10,655 nt of DNA, taken from the NCBI GenBank assembly GCA_964416315.1, contig CAYQDR010000149.1:1-10655 (forward strand). The letters are read 5' to 3'. The notes beneath the pieces are model-generated. The model worked only from the letters and a program-made list of their open reading frames with translations, searched no databases and was not told the DNA's origin. Position numbers and translations under genes: made by a program. Of this stretch, positions 1-6,918 are shown piece after piece; within the stretch, counting starts at the first letter, position 1; the number at the start of each line of letters is the position of its first letter. Source of the stretch: CAYQDR01 sp964416315 (GTDB taxonomy: Bacteria > Methylomirabilota > Methylomirabilia > Rokubacteriales > DASRDR01).

Positions 1-76
1 GAGAAAGGGGCCCGGAGCCCGGGCGCGCGGGGCGAGCCCGGCGACAGGCCCTGCGGCGCCGGCCTGGTAGCGCACG
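1..76. other. left edge, no assignable gene; small hairpin at 10-24
   Basis: This short stretch precedes the permease gene. It contains a perfect 6-base-pair hairpin (GCCCGG at 10-15, loop AGC, CCGGGC at 19-24). Two forward frames could be the tail of an upstream gene: one stops at TAG 68-70, the other at TGA 78-80, which would overlap the permease ATG as ATGA. Both give Arg/Ala/Pro/Gly-rich tails that match no Liv protein I know, so I leave it as edge sequence. No clear Shine-Dalgarno is visible before the ATG at 77. Confidence 0.35.
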
Positions 77-1144
77 ATGATCCATCGCGAGTGCGGGGTC
101 TACCAGACGACGTACGAGGGCGACATGGCCCTCTATCCCCTGCCGCTCGCGCGCTACTCCGCGCTCGCGGTCGTGGTCCTGCTGGCGCTGGTCCCCGCCG
201 TCATGACGAGCCACCAGATGGCGCTCGCGAACCTGATCGGCCTGGCGGCGGTCGGGGCGATCGGGCTGAACCTCCTCACGGGCTACACGGGCCAGGTCTC
301 GCTCGGCCACGGCGCCTTCATGATGGTCGGGGCGTACACGGCGGCGATCCTCTCCGCGCGCCACGGGATGCCCTTCTGGGTGGGCCTGGCGGCCGGCGGC
401 GCCGTGGCCGCGGCGGTGGGCGCCTTCTTCGGGATCCCCTCGCTGCGCATCAAGGGGCTCTACCTCGCCATCGCCACGCTGGCCGCCCAGTTCATCATCG
501 AGTGGTCGATCAACCGCATCCCCTGGATCGGGGGCGGCGTCCAGGCCACGATCTACCTGCCGACGCCCACGTTCCTCGGGTGGGACATCAACACCGAGCA
601 CCGCCGCTACTACATGATCCTGCCGGTGTGCATCCTCGCGTACCTGGCGGCGCTGAACCTGGTCCGGAGCCGCGTCGGCCGCGCCTTCATCGCCGTCCGC
701 GACCGGGACGTCGCGGCGGAGATCATCGGGGTGAACATCTTCCGCTACAAGCTGCTCGCCTTCGCGGTGAGCTCCTTCTACGCCGGGGTGGCCGGGGCGC
801 TCTGGAGCTACTACCTCAAGATCGCCAACTACGAGCACTTCACCCTCTCGACCTCCGTCCAGTACCTGGCCATGATCATCATCGGCGGGCTGGGGAGCGT
901 CCTGGGGTCGGTCTTCGGCGCGATCTTCATCACGCTCCTGCCCATCGTCCTGGCCCAGCTGGTCGAGGGCGGCGCGGCGCTGTTCGGCTTCACGTACGCC
1001 TCGATCGCCGACTTCCTCGCGAACCTCAAGCTCATCATCTTCGGCGGGTTGATCATCCTCTTCCTGGCGATCGAGCCCGCGGGGCTCTACCGGATGTGGG
1101 GGAACATCAAGCGTTACTTCAAGCTCTGGCCATTTTCGTACTAG
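77..1144 (+). CDS. livM: branched-chain amino acid-type ABC transporter permease, LivM-like
   Basis: Inner-membrane permease (355 aa) of the hydrophobic amino acid / branched-chain (HAAT) ABC uptake family; it would pair with a LivH-type permease not seen here. The family signature GYTGQVSLGHG is at residues 69-79. Hydrophobic spans lie near 28-44, 49-68, 80-93, 100-120, 126-142, 178-195, 225-247, 262-295 and 317-333. The cytoplasmic EAA-like loop that contacts the ATPases is at about 200-220 (GRAFIAVRDRDVAAEIIGVN), followed by the conserved GGLGS at 270-274. The start at 77 is preferred over the internal ATG at 125 because the N-terminal CGVYQTTYEGDMALYPLP resembles the conserved N-terminus of many LivM proteins. 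The binding protein and ATPase genes follow on the same strand. Substrate is unknown: relatives import amino acids, but many paralogues serve aromatic or other organic acids and amides. Confidence 0.92.
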   Translation: MIHRECGVYQTTYEGDMALYPLPLARYSALAVVVLLALVPAVMTSHQMALANLIGLAAVGAIGLNLLTGYTGQVSLGHGAFMMVGAYTAAILSARHGMPFWVGLAAGGAVAAAVGAFFGIPSLRIKGLYLAIATLAAQFIIEWSINRIPWIGGGVQATIYLPTPTFLGWDINTEHRRYYMILPVCILAYLAALNLVRSRVGRAFIAVRDRDVAAEIIGVNIFRYKLLAFAVSSFYAGVAGALWSYYLKIANYEHFTLSTSVQYLAMIIIGGLGSVLGSVFGAIFITLLPIVLAQLVEGGAALFGFTYASIADFLANLKLIIFGGLIILFLAIEPAGLYRMWGNIKRYFKLWPFSY

Positions 1145-1193
1145 TGTGCAGCGATGCGCCGGGTGGCGACGTTCACGTCCGATAACCGGGAAC

Positions 1194-1201
1194 AAAGGAG
1201 G
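1194..1201 (+). promoter_or_regulatory. strong Shine-Dalgarno of the binding-protein gene
   Basis: AAAGGAGG lies 6 bases before the ATG at 1208. It decides the start: the frame stays open upstream to an ATG at 1154, but that start has no ribosome binding site and would put charged residues before the signal peptide. It is the best ribosome site in the transporter operon, as expected for a binding protein made in excess over the membrane parts. Confidence 0.85.
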
Positions 1202-1207
1202 GACGAC

Positions 1208-2437
1208 ATGAAGACACGCGCGTGGGTGGCGACGCTTTCGGCGGGGGCCCTCGTCCTCGCGCTCTGGGCGGTGCCGGCCGACGCCAGGCATCCGCTCAAG
1301 ATCGGCGGGCAGTGCGACCGCACGGGGGCGACGAAGCTGATCGGGGTGGAGTTCTGCCCCGGGGTCACCGACTACATCAAGCTGGTCAACAAGAAGGGCG
1401 GGGTGCTCGGGCATCCGGTCGAGCAGACCGAGATCGAGCACGGCTACCAGGTGGACCGCGGCGTGGAGGCGTACGAGCGGCTCAAGCGCGACGGGGCCGT
1501 GGCGGTGCTCGACTACGGCACGCCGATCGTCTACGCCCTGACCCCGCGGCACATGGAAGACAAGATCCCGGGGATCACGCCGGGCTTCGGCCGGGCCGAC
1601 GCGACCGACGGCGAGCGCTGGGCGTACATCTTCCCGATGGCCGCCTCCTACTGGTCCCAGATGGGCGGGGCGCTCAAGTACGTCAAGGACAACGGCGGGA
1701 AGCGCGGCACCAAGATCGCCTACCTCTACTTCGACAACCCCGCCGGGCGGGAGCCCTTCCCGCTGATCGAGCGGATCGCGCGGAAGGAGGGGTACCAGAT
1801 CCGGTTCTTCGCGGTTCCGCCGCCGGGGCTCGAGATGGGGCCCCAGGTCATCGACATCACGCGGCGGATGCGGGCCGACTGGGTGATCACGCACCTGTTC
1901 GGCCGCTCGCCGTCGGTCTCGGTCAAGGAGTTTCAGAAGGCGGGCTTCCCGCTGAACCGCGTGATCAGCATGGTCTGGGGCTCGGGTGAGGCGGACGCCG
2001 AGGCCGCCGGCTGGGACACGAGCCAGGGGTACCTCGGGCTCCAGTTCGCCGCGGTGGGGCGCGACCTGCCAGTCGTTCAGGAGATCGTCAAGATGTACCG
2101 GGACGAGGGGAAGGAGGTGCCGAAGTACGTCGGCAGCGTGTACTACAACCGCGGGATCCTGGTCGGCGCCGTCCTCGTCGAGGGCCTGCGCCTCGCCGTC
2201 CAGAACTTCGGCGAGCGCGTGACCGGCGAGACGGTGCAGAAGGGCTTCGAGAAGATCAAGGGCTTCGACCTGGGCGGGTTCCTCCCGCCGCTCACCGTGA
2301 CGCCGCAGGACCACGAGGGCGGTGGCTGGGTGCGCGTCTACCAGGTCAAGGGCCAGGCGTGGGTCCCGGTGTCGGCCTGGATCCGAGGCTACCGCGATGA
2401 GGTCCTGGAGCTCGTGAAGGAAGCCGCGAAGAAGTAG
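1208..2437 (+). CDS. ABC transporter substrate-binding protein (periplasmic, LivK/type-1 fold)
   Basis: Secreted solute receptor of the adjacent HAAT-type transporter, 409 aa, of the Peripla_BP_6 / LivK-like family. The N-terminus is a classical signal peptide: KTR charged start, hydrophobic core at about 7-22, and an Ala-Asp-Ala cleavage site before Arg27. There is no lipobox cysteine, so the mature protein should be free in the periplasm. The first lobe begins with HPLKIGG and continues through TGATKLIG (39-46) to NKKGGVLGHP (61-70), matching the family pattern in which a TG motif contacts the ligand carboxylate and a long helix leads to the GGv-G-P turn. The second lobe contains KIAYLYFDNPAGRE and the hinge-region DWVITHLFGRSPS. 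Ligand residues cannot be read from sequence alone, so the substrate is open. It sits 63 bases after livM and 4 bases before livF. Confidence 0.9.
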   Translation: MKTRAWVATLSAGALVLALWAVPADARHPLKIGGQCDRTGATKLIGVEFCPGVTDYIKLVNKKGGVLGHPVEQTEIEHGYQVDRGVEAYERLKRDGAVAVLDYGTPIVYALTPRHMEDKIPGITPGFGRADATDGERWAYIFPMAASYWSQMGGALKYVKDNGGKRGTKIAYLYFDNPAGREPFPLIERIARKEGYQIRFFAVPPPGLEMGPQVIDITRRMRADWVITHLFGRSPSVSVKEFQKAGFPLNRVISMVWGSGEADAEAAGWDTSQGYLGLQFAAVGRDLPVVQEIVKMYRDEGKEVPKYVGSVYYNRGILVGAVLVEGLRLAVQNFGERVTGETVQKGFEKIKGFDLGGFLPPLTVTPQDHEGGGWVRVYQVKGQAWVPVSAWIRGYRDEVLELVKEAAKK

Positions 2438-2441
2438 TGCC

Positions 2442-3234
<793 letters not shown>

Positions 3235-3236
<2 letters not shown>

Positions 3237-3240
3237 GAGG
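3235..3240 (+). promoter_or_regulatory. Shine-Dalgarno overlapping the livF stop codon
   Basis: AGGAGG begins inside the livF stop codon (TAG 3234-3236) and lies 10 bases before the ATG at 3251. This fixes the lipoprotein start at 3251 rather than at the ATG at 3224 inside livF. It also implies that ribosomes ending livF can re-initiate on the next gene, tying the two together. Confidence 0.8.
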
Positions 3241-3250
3241 GAGCGACGCC

Positions 3251-3727
3251 ATGACACCACGACGCGTGAGGGCCTGGGTCCTGCTGGCGCTGGGGCTGAC
3301 CCTGGGGGCGTGCGCCACGATGCCCGAGCCGCCGCCGACGCTCTACGAGCGGCTCCGGGTGGTGGACGGCATCGGGATCGCCCGCCAGGGGCGCGATGCC
3401 ATCTCCATCATCGTGGACGACTTCGTCGCCAACATCGTCGCCGACAACCGGATCAACGCCCGGTTCAAGACCCTGAAGCCGCCCGAGGTGTTCAAGCTGA
3501 AGGCCAACGTCGCCGACCAGATGTGCGAGGCGACCGGCGGACCGTGCGCCTACATGGGCAGGGAGATGAAGGCGGCGCACAAGGGGATGAAGATCACGGA
3601 CGCCGAGTGGGACGCGACGGTCGAGGCGCTGGTCAAGGCGCTGGACAAGCACAAGGTGCCCGCCAAAGACAAGCAGGAGCTCCTGGGACTGCTCGGCCCG
3701 ATGAAGCCCGACATCGTCGGCCAGTGA
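3251..3727 (+). CDS. lipoprotein with group 1 truncated haemoglobin domain
   Basis: A 158-aa exported lipoprotein. The N-terminus MTPRRVRAW is followed by a hydrophobic segment and the lipobox L-G-A-C with lipid-attachment Cys21. From about residue 30 it follows the truncated haemoglobin group 1 pattern: TLYERL start, VDDFVANIVAD B-helix, INARF around CD1 (Phe72), GGPCAYMGREM at 96-106, and the proximal haem ligand His110 in KAAHKGMKIT. Group 1 globins bind haem and handle O2, NO or peroxide. Here the usual B10 tyrosine position (residue 59, after Phe58) is valine, so ligand stabilisation should differ. Two cysteines (92 and 98) flank the haem-proximal turn. The gene directly follows livF and shares its stop/Shine-Dalgarno overlap, so it belongs to the transporter operon. 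Its role there is not known; a periplasmic or membrane-anchored redox or sensing function is only an inference. Confidence 0.82.
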   Translation: MTPRRVRAWVLLALGLTLGACATMPEPPPTLYERLRVVDGIGIARQGRDAISIIVDDFVANIVADNRINARFKTLKPPEVFKLKANVADQMCEATGGPCAYMGREMKAAHKGMKITDAEWDATVEALVKALDKHKVPAKDKQELLGLLGPMKPDIVGQ

Positions 3728-4093
3728 GGGGGCCCGGGCCGATGCCCGTCGCCCCGCGCCGTCCTCCAGCTCGCCGGGACGCGCTCGGCCTGCGGCCTCG
3801 CGGGCGTCCCGCCCCTCCGGTGGGGTCGTCGGGGGGCCATACCTTTGCGGGGTACCCGGTCCCACCCCTGGCGGGCCGGGTCGTACGCCTCCGCCCCCCT
3901 CCTCCCTGCGTCCTCGCGGTGCTCGGGCCTAGGCCCGGGACCCTCCCCGCTGATGTATGGGGAGCCTGCCCCGGGGCCGGCCGGTGAGACATCCGGTGTC
4001 AATCCCGCGCGCGTTGGGCGGGGTGGGACAGGTCTGGCGCCGTCCCCCCTCCCCCCGAAGGGTGGGAGGGGGCGGGGGTGCGGGGGGTCTTGA
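3728..4093. other. palindrome-rich intergenic region, no gene
   Basis: I see no convincing coding sequence here: the open frames are Arg/Pro/Gly-rich, lack ribosome sites and match no family. What it holds is dense inverted repeats. These are GGCCCGGGCC at 3731-3740; a 7-bp stem GGGACGC/GCGTCCC (3776-3782 with 3804-3810) enclosing a GGCC-TGC-GGCC stem; CCCC/GGGG (3812-3815 with 3822-3825); ACCCGG/CCGGGT (3854-3859 with 3876-3881); the perfect 14-base palindrome CGGGCCTAGGCCCG at 3924-3937; CTCCCC/GGGGAG (3943-3948 with 3959-3964); and the long hairpin at 4045-4072. The first ones may terminate the transporter operon. No sigma-70-like promoter is obvious, although a promoter for the next block would be expected here. 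Confidence 0.6.
4045..4072 (+). repeat. C-run/G-run hairpin just before the metE-like gene
   Basis: Twelve C/T bases (4045-4056) face twelve G/A bases (4061-4072) across a GAAG loop, with one mismatch (C4054 against T4063). The G-rich arm continues as GGGGGTGCGGGGGG to 4087, six bases before the ATG at 4094. A similar arrangement occurs at 10002-10040, so this looks like one copy of a small dispersed repeat. It could act as a terminator-like structure or mask the following ribosome site; there is no T-run after it. Confidence 0.6.
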
Positions 4094-5131
4094 ATGACCG
4101 GGCTCCCGCTCCTGCCGACGTCGGTCGTCGGGAGCCACGCGCTGCCGGGCTGGGTCGTCCTCGGTCGCGAGGCCCAGGCCGCCGGCCGCCTCGGGCCTGG
4201 GGACCTCCGCGAGCTGATCGAGGACGCGACGCGGGTCGCGCTCCTCGACCAGCTCGAGGCGGGGATCGACGTCCCGGCGAACGGCGAGATGGGCCGGGAG
4301 AGCTTCACCCTCGGCTTCTTCGGGCGCCTCACGGGCCTCCGGGCGCTGCCGACGCCGCGGCGCCTCGGCGTGCCGAACTACGACACCCACCCGCCGTACC
4401 AGGTCGTGGAGCGGCTCGCCGCTCCCGACGGCCTCGGTCTCGTCGAGGAGTGGCGGATGACGCGCCGCCTGACCGACCGCCCGCTCCGCGCGACGTGTCC
4501 CGGCCCGCTCACCCTCTCCATCCCCCTCCGCCACGCCGGCGGGCCGTATCGCGACCGCGACGGCCTCCTGGCCGACCTCGCGGCCGTCGTCAACGCCGAG
4601 CTCCGCGCGCTCGTCGAGGCCGGCGCCGACTTCATCCAGGTGGACGAGCCCAACTTCGTGATGCTCCGCGCGGGCAGCCCCGACGAGGCCCGGGAGCGCG
4701 TCGCGTTCTTCAACCGGACGGTCGAGGGAGTCCGCGCGAGGCTCGCGCTGCACGTCTGCTTCGGGAACCTCAGCAACAAGCCGTTCGTGACCCCCCGCGA
4801 GTACCGGCCGCTGTTCCCCGCCCTCCTCGATGCCCGGTGCGACCAGCTCGTCCTCGAGTTCGCGAGCCGCGAGATGGCGGAGCTCGAGCTCTTGAAGGAG
4901 GTCGCGGGCCGCGAGGTGGCCGTCGGGGTCATCGACGTCAAAGCCTACCGCGCGGAGACCGCCGAGGACGTCGCCGCGCGGCTCCGCCTGGCGTTGCGGG
5001 CCGTCGCACCCGAGCGGCTCTGGGTCGTCCCCGACTGCGGGCTCTGGGAGACCCCGCGCGCGTCGGCGGTCGCGAAGCTCCGCGCGATGGTGGCTGGGGC
5101 GCGCCTCGTCCGACGGGAGCTCGGCCTCTGA
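4094..5131 (+). CDS. MetE-like (cobalamin-independent methionine synthase family) zinc protein
   Basis: A 345-aa cytoplasmic protein with the catalytic-domain fold of MetE, without the N-terminal half of full-length MetE (about 750 aa). The zinc site is intact: His220 and Cys222 in HVCFGN, Glu255 in LEFASRE and Cys315 in PDCGLWETPR, matching the His/Cys/Glu/Cys set of E. coli MetE. Asp184 in IQVDEPNF corresponds to the region that binds the substrate amino group in MetE. Family members activate a thiol on zinc: homocysteine in methionine synthases, coenzyme M in epoxyalkane:CoM transferase. Because single-domain relatives use varied methyl donors or other electrophiles, the exact reaction is not assignable. 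The start at 4094 gives the family N-terminus LPTSVVGSHALPGWV; there is no strong Shine-Dalgarno, only the G-run 4082-4087. A dehydrogenase gene follows 37 bases downstream. Confidence 0.85.
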   Translation: MTGLPLLPTSVVGSHALPGWVVLGREAQAAGRLGPGDLRELIEDATRVALLDQLEAGIDVPANGEMGRESFTLGFFGRLTGLRALPTPRRLGVPNYDTHPPYQVVERLAAPDGLGLVEEWRMTRRLTDRPLRATCPGPLTLSIPLRHAGGPYRDRDGLLADLAAVVNAELRALVEAGADFIQVDEPNFVMLRAGSPDEARERVAFFNRTVEGVRARLALHVCFGNLSNKPFVTPREYRPLFPALLDARCDQLVLEFASREMAELELLKEVAGREVAVGVIDVKAYRAETAEDVAARLRLALRAVAPERLWVVPDCGLWETPRASAVAKLRAMVAGARLVRRELGL

Positions 5132-5168
5132 TCCGGGCCGAATCGGGGCGACCGCCTGGGCCGGACCG

Positions 5169-5936
5169 GTGAGCGGGCGGCTCGCGGGCAAGGTCGCGAT
5201 CGTCACCGGCGCGGGCTCCCGCGGCCCGGGGCTGGGTAACGGAAAGGCCACCGCGGCTCTCTTCGCGCGGGAGGGCGCGCGCGTCCTCTGCGTGGATCTC
5301 CTGAAGGAACGGGCCGAGGAGACCGTGCAGCTGATCCGCGCCGAGGGCGGCGAGGCCGAGGCGTTCGTGGCCGATGTCACCCACGCGGACGACTGTCGCG
5401 CGATGGTGGCCGCCGCGGCCGGGCGCTGGGGTGGGCTCGACATCCTCCACAACAACGTCGGCATCGAGTCGCGGGCGGAGCTGCTCGAGGTGACCGAGGA
5501 GGAGTGGGACCGCGTCATGGTCGTCGATCTCAAGTCGATGTTCCTGGCCACGCAGAGCGCCGTGCCCGCCCTCGCCGCGCGGGGTGGGGGCGCGGTCATC
5601 TGCGTGTCCTCCGTCGCGGCGCTCCGGGGCCACGGGCGCACCGCGTACGCGGCCGCCAAGGCCGGGGTCATCGGCTTCGTCCAGAGCGTCGCCGTCCAGC
5701 TCGGGCCGAAGCGCATCCGCGTCAACGCCATCGCCCCCGGGATGGTCTGGACCCCGATGGTCGAGGCGCTCGGCGCGGAGGCCCGCGAGCGCCGGCGCCG
5801 GGCATCGCCGCTCGGAACCGAGGGGACGGGCTGGGACGTGGCCTGGGGGGCGGTCTACCTGGCAAGCGACGAAGCGCGCTGGGTGACGGGTCAGGTGCTC
5901 GTGATCGATGCCGGGCTCACCCTGACGACGCGCTGA
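5169..5936 (+). CDS. short-chain dehydrogenase/reductase (SDR), NAD-type
   Basis: Classical-length SDR (255 aa) that would oxidise a hydroxyl or reduce a carbonyl. The Rossmann nucleotide loop is TGAGSRGPGLGNG (13-25), longer than the usual TGxxxGxG. Asp43 after the second strand points to NAD(H) rather than NADP(H). NNVG is at 95-98, and the catalytic residues are Ser147, Tyr160 and Lys164 (YAAAK). The tetrad position usually held by Asn in this family (xNL) is Asp120 in VVDLKS. The C-terminal WVTGQVLVIDAG (238-249) is typical and supports a full-length protein. The start is a GTG with no clear Shine-Dalgarno, in the same direction as and close to the MetE-like gene. Substrate unknown. Confidence 0.9.
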   Translation: MSGRLAGKVAIVTGAGSRGPGLGNGKATAALFAREGARVLCVDLLKERAEETVQLIRAEGGEAEAFVADVTHADDCRAMVAAAAGRWGGLDILHNNVGIESRAELLEVTEEEWDRVMVVDLKSMFLATQSAVPALAARGGGAVICVSSVAALRGHGRTAYAAAKAGVIGFVQSVAVQLGPKRIRVNAIAPGMVWTPMVEALGAEARERRRRASPLGTEGTGWDVAWGAVYLASDEARWVTGQVLVIDAGLTLTTR

Positions 5937-5940
5937 GGGG
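5935..5940 (+). promoter_or_regulatory. ribosome binding site of the LLM oxidoreductase gene
   Basis: GAGGGG overlaps the last bases of the SDR stop codon (TGA 5934-5936) and lies 6 bases before the ATG at 5947, supporting that start and coupling of the two genes. Confidence 0.65.
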
Positions 5941-5946
5941 ACGTCC

Positions 5947-6918
5947 ATGGCGATGACGTTCGGGATCCACGTCGGGCACCTCGGGGGGCCGCTCGCGGAG
6001 CTCAGGCGGCTCTGGCGCTTCGCCGACGAGGCGGGGTTCGACTGGTTTTCCGTCTCCGACCACTTCCAGGAGTCGCCGCCGCAGGGCGGCGACCTCGACT
6101 GCCTCGAGGCGGTGTCCACGATGGCCGTGGCGGCGGCCGAGACGCGGCACGTCCGGCTGGGTTGTCTCGTCTTCTGCGTCAACTACCGCAACCCGGGGCT
6201 CCTCGCGAAGGCCCTCTGCACGATCGACCACGTCTCGGGGGGCCGCGTCGAGTGCGGGATCGGCGCGGGGTGGCACGAGATCGAGTACCGGGGGTTCGGC
6301 ATTCCCTTCGCGCCGATCGGCGTCCGGGAGGACCAGCTCGAGGAGTACGCGCAGATCCTCCGGCTGCTGTTCGACCAGCGCGTCGCGAGCTTCGCGGGGA
6401 AGCACTTCCAGCTCCACGACGCGCGGTGCAACCCGAAGCCGCTCCAGCCGCGGCTCCCGATCTGGATCGGCGGCCGGGGGGAGAAGCGGACGCTGCGCGC
6501 GGCGGCGCGCTACGCCGACGGATGGAACGCGCCGTACGTCGATCCGGCGACGTGGAGCGCCAAGAACGCGATTCTCGACGATTGGTGCCGGACGGAGGGC
6601 CGCGACCCGCAGACCATCGTCCGGAGCGTCAACGTCGGCTTCTACGTGGGCGCCGACGCCGGCGGCGCCGCGCGGCAGGAGAAGCTGCTCCACGCGCAGT
6701 GGGGCGCCGACCTCGGCGGCCGCGGGGGATTCCTGCGGGGGACCCCCAAACAGACGCTGGACCTGCTGGCGGCCTACCGCGACGCGGGCGTCGCGCGCCT
6801 CAACATCGCGCTCCGCCAGGGGCCGTACGACTGGGACGCGCTCCACGCCTTCGCGGAGGAGGTGCTGCCCGCGCTCCGCGCGACGCGGCCCGCGGGAGCG
6901 ACAGGAGGGCGGCCGTGA
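5947..6918 (+). CDS. LLM-class (luciferase-like) flavin-dependent oxidoreductase, probably F420-type
   Basis: A 323-aa TIM-barrel oxidoreductase of the luciferase-like family, which uses FMN or coenzyme F420 for hydride transfer or monooxygenation. The start FGIHVG, LAELRRLWRFADEAGFDWFSVSDHF (up to residue 40), the conserved turn YRNPGLLAKALCTIDHVSGGR (80-100), GIGAGWHEIEYRGFGIPF (104-121), IWIGGRG (172-178) and ADGWN (190-194) follow the F420-dependent subfamily pattern, although FMN use cannot be excluded from sequence. It ends in the GTGA that starts the ligase gene, a 4-base overlap, so the two are translationally coupled. Start 5947 has a GAGGGG site and gives the expected short N-terminus. 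Substrate not assignable. Confidence 0.9.
   Translation: MAMTFGIHVGHLGGPLAELRRLWRFADEAGFDWFSVSDHFQESPPQGGDLDCLEAVSTMAVAAAETRHVRLGCLVFCVNYRNPGLLAKALCTIDHVSGGRVECGIGAGWHEIEYRGFGIPFAPIGVREDQLEEYAQILRLLFDQRVASFAGKHFQLHDARCNPKPLQPRLPIWIGGRGEKRTLRAAARYADGWNAPYVDPATWSAKNAILDDWCRTEGRDPQTIVRSVNVGFYVGADAGGAARQEKLLHAQWGADLGGRGGFLRGTPKQTLDLLAAYRDAGVARLNIALRQGPYDWDALHAFAEEVLPALRATRPAGATGGRP
6903..6909 (+). promoter_or_regulatory. strong Shine-Dalgarno fixing the ligase start
   Basis: AGGAGGG inside the end of the LLM gene lies 5 bases before GTG 6915, which itself overlaps the LLM stop codon (GTGA at 6915-6918). The ligase frame stays open upstream as far as 6162, but that extension overlaps the LLM gene and translates into an Arg/Pro-rich shadow, so 6915 is the true start. 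Confidence 0.85.

Noticed and set aside
1154..1207. Upstream start for the substrate-binding protein
   Set aside because: No ribosome binding site before 1154, and the extra charged residues would spoil the signal peptide; AAAGGAGG points to 1208.
3728..4093. CRISPR array or tandem repeats in the gap
   Set aside because: The repeats are short and inverted, of differing sequence, without regular spacing or spacers.
3929..5731. A 600-codon open frame on the minus strand
   Set aside because: It overlaps the MetE-like and SDR genes, whose motifs are clear on the + strand, and its product shows no recognisable domain.
6162..6914. N-terminal extension of the ligase reading frame
   Set aside because: It is the out-of-frame shadow of the LLM gene. 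GTG 6915 has a strong AGGAGGG site and a GTGA overlap, and the PaaK-like homology starts there.
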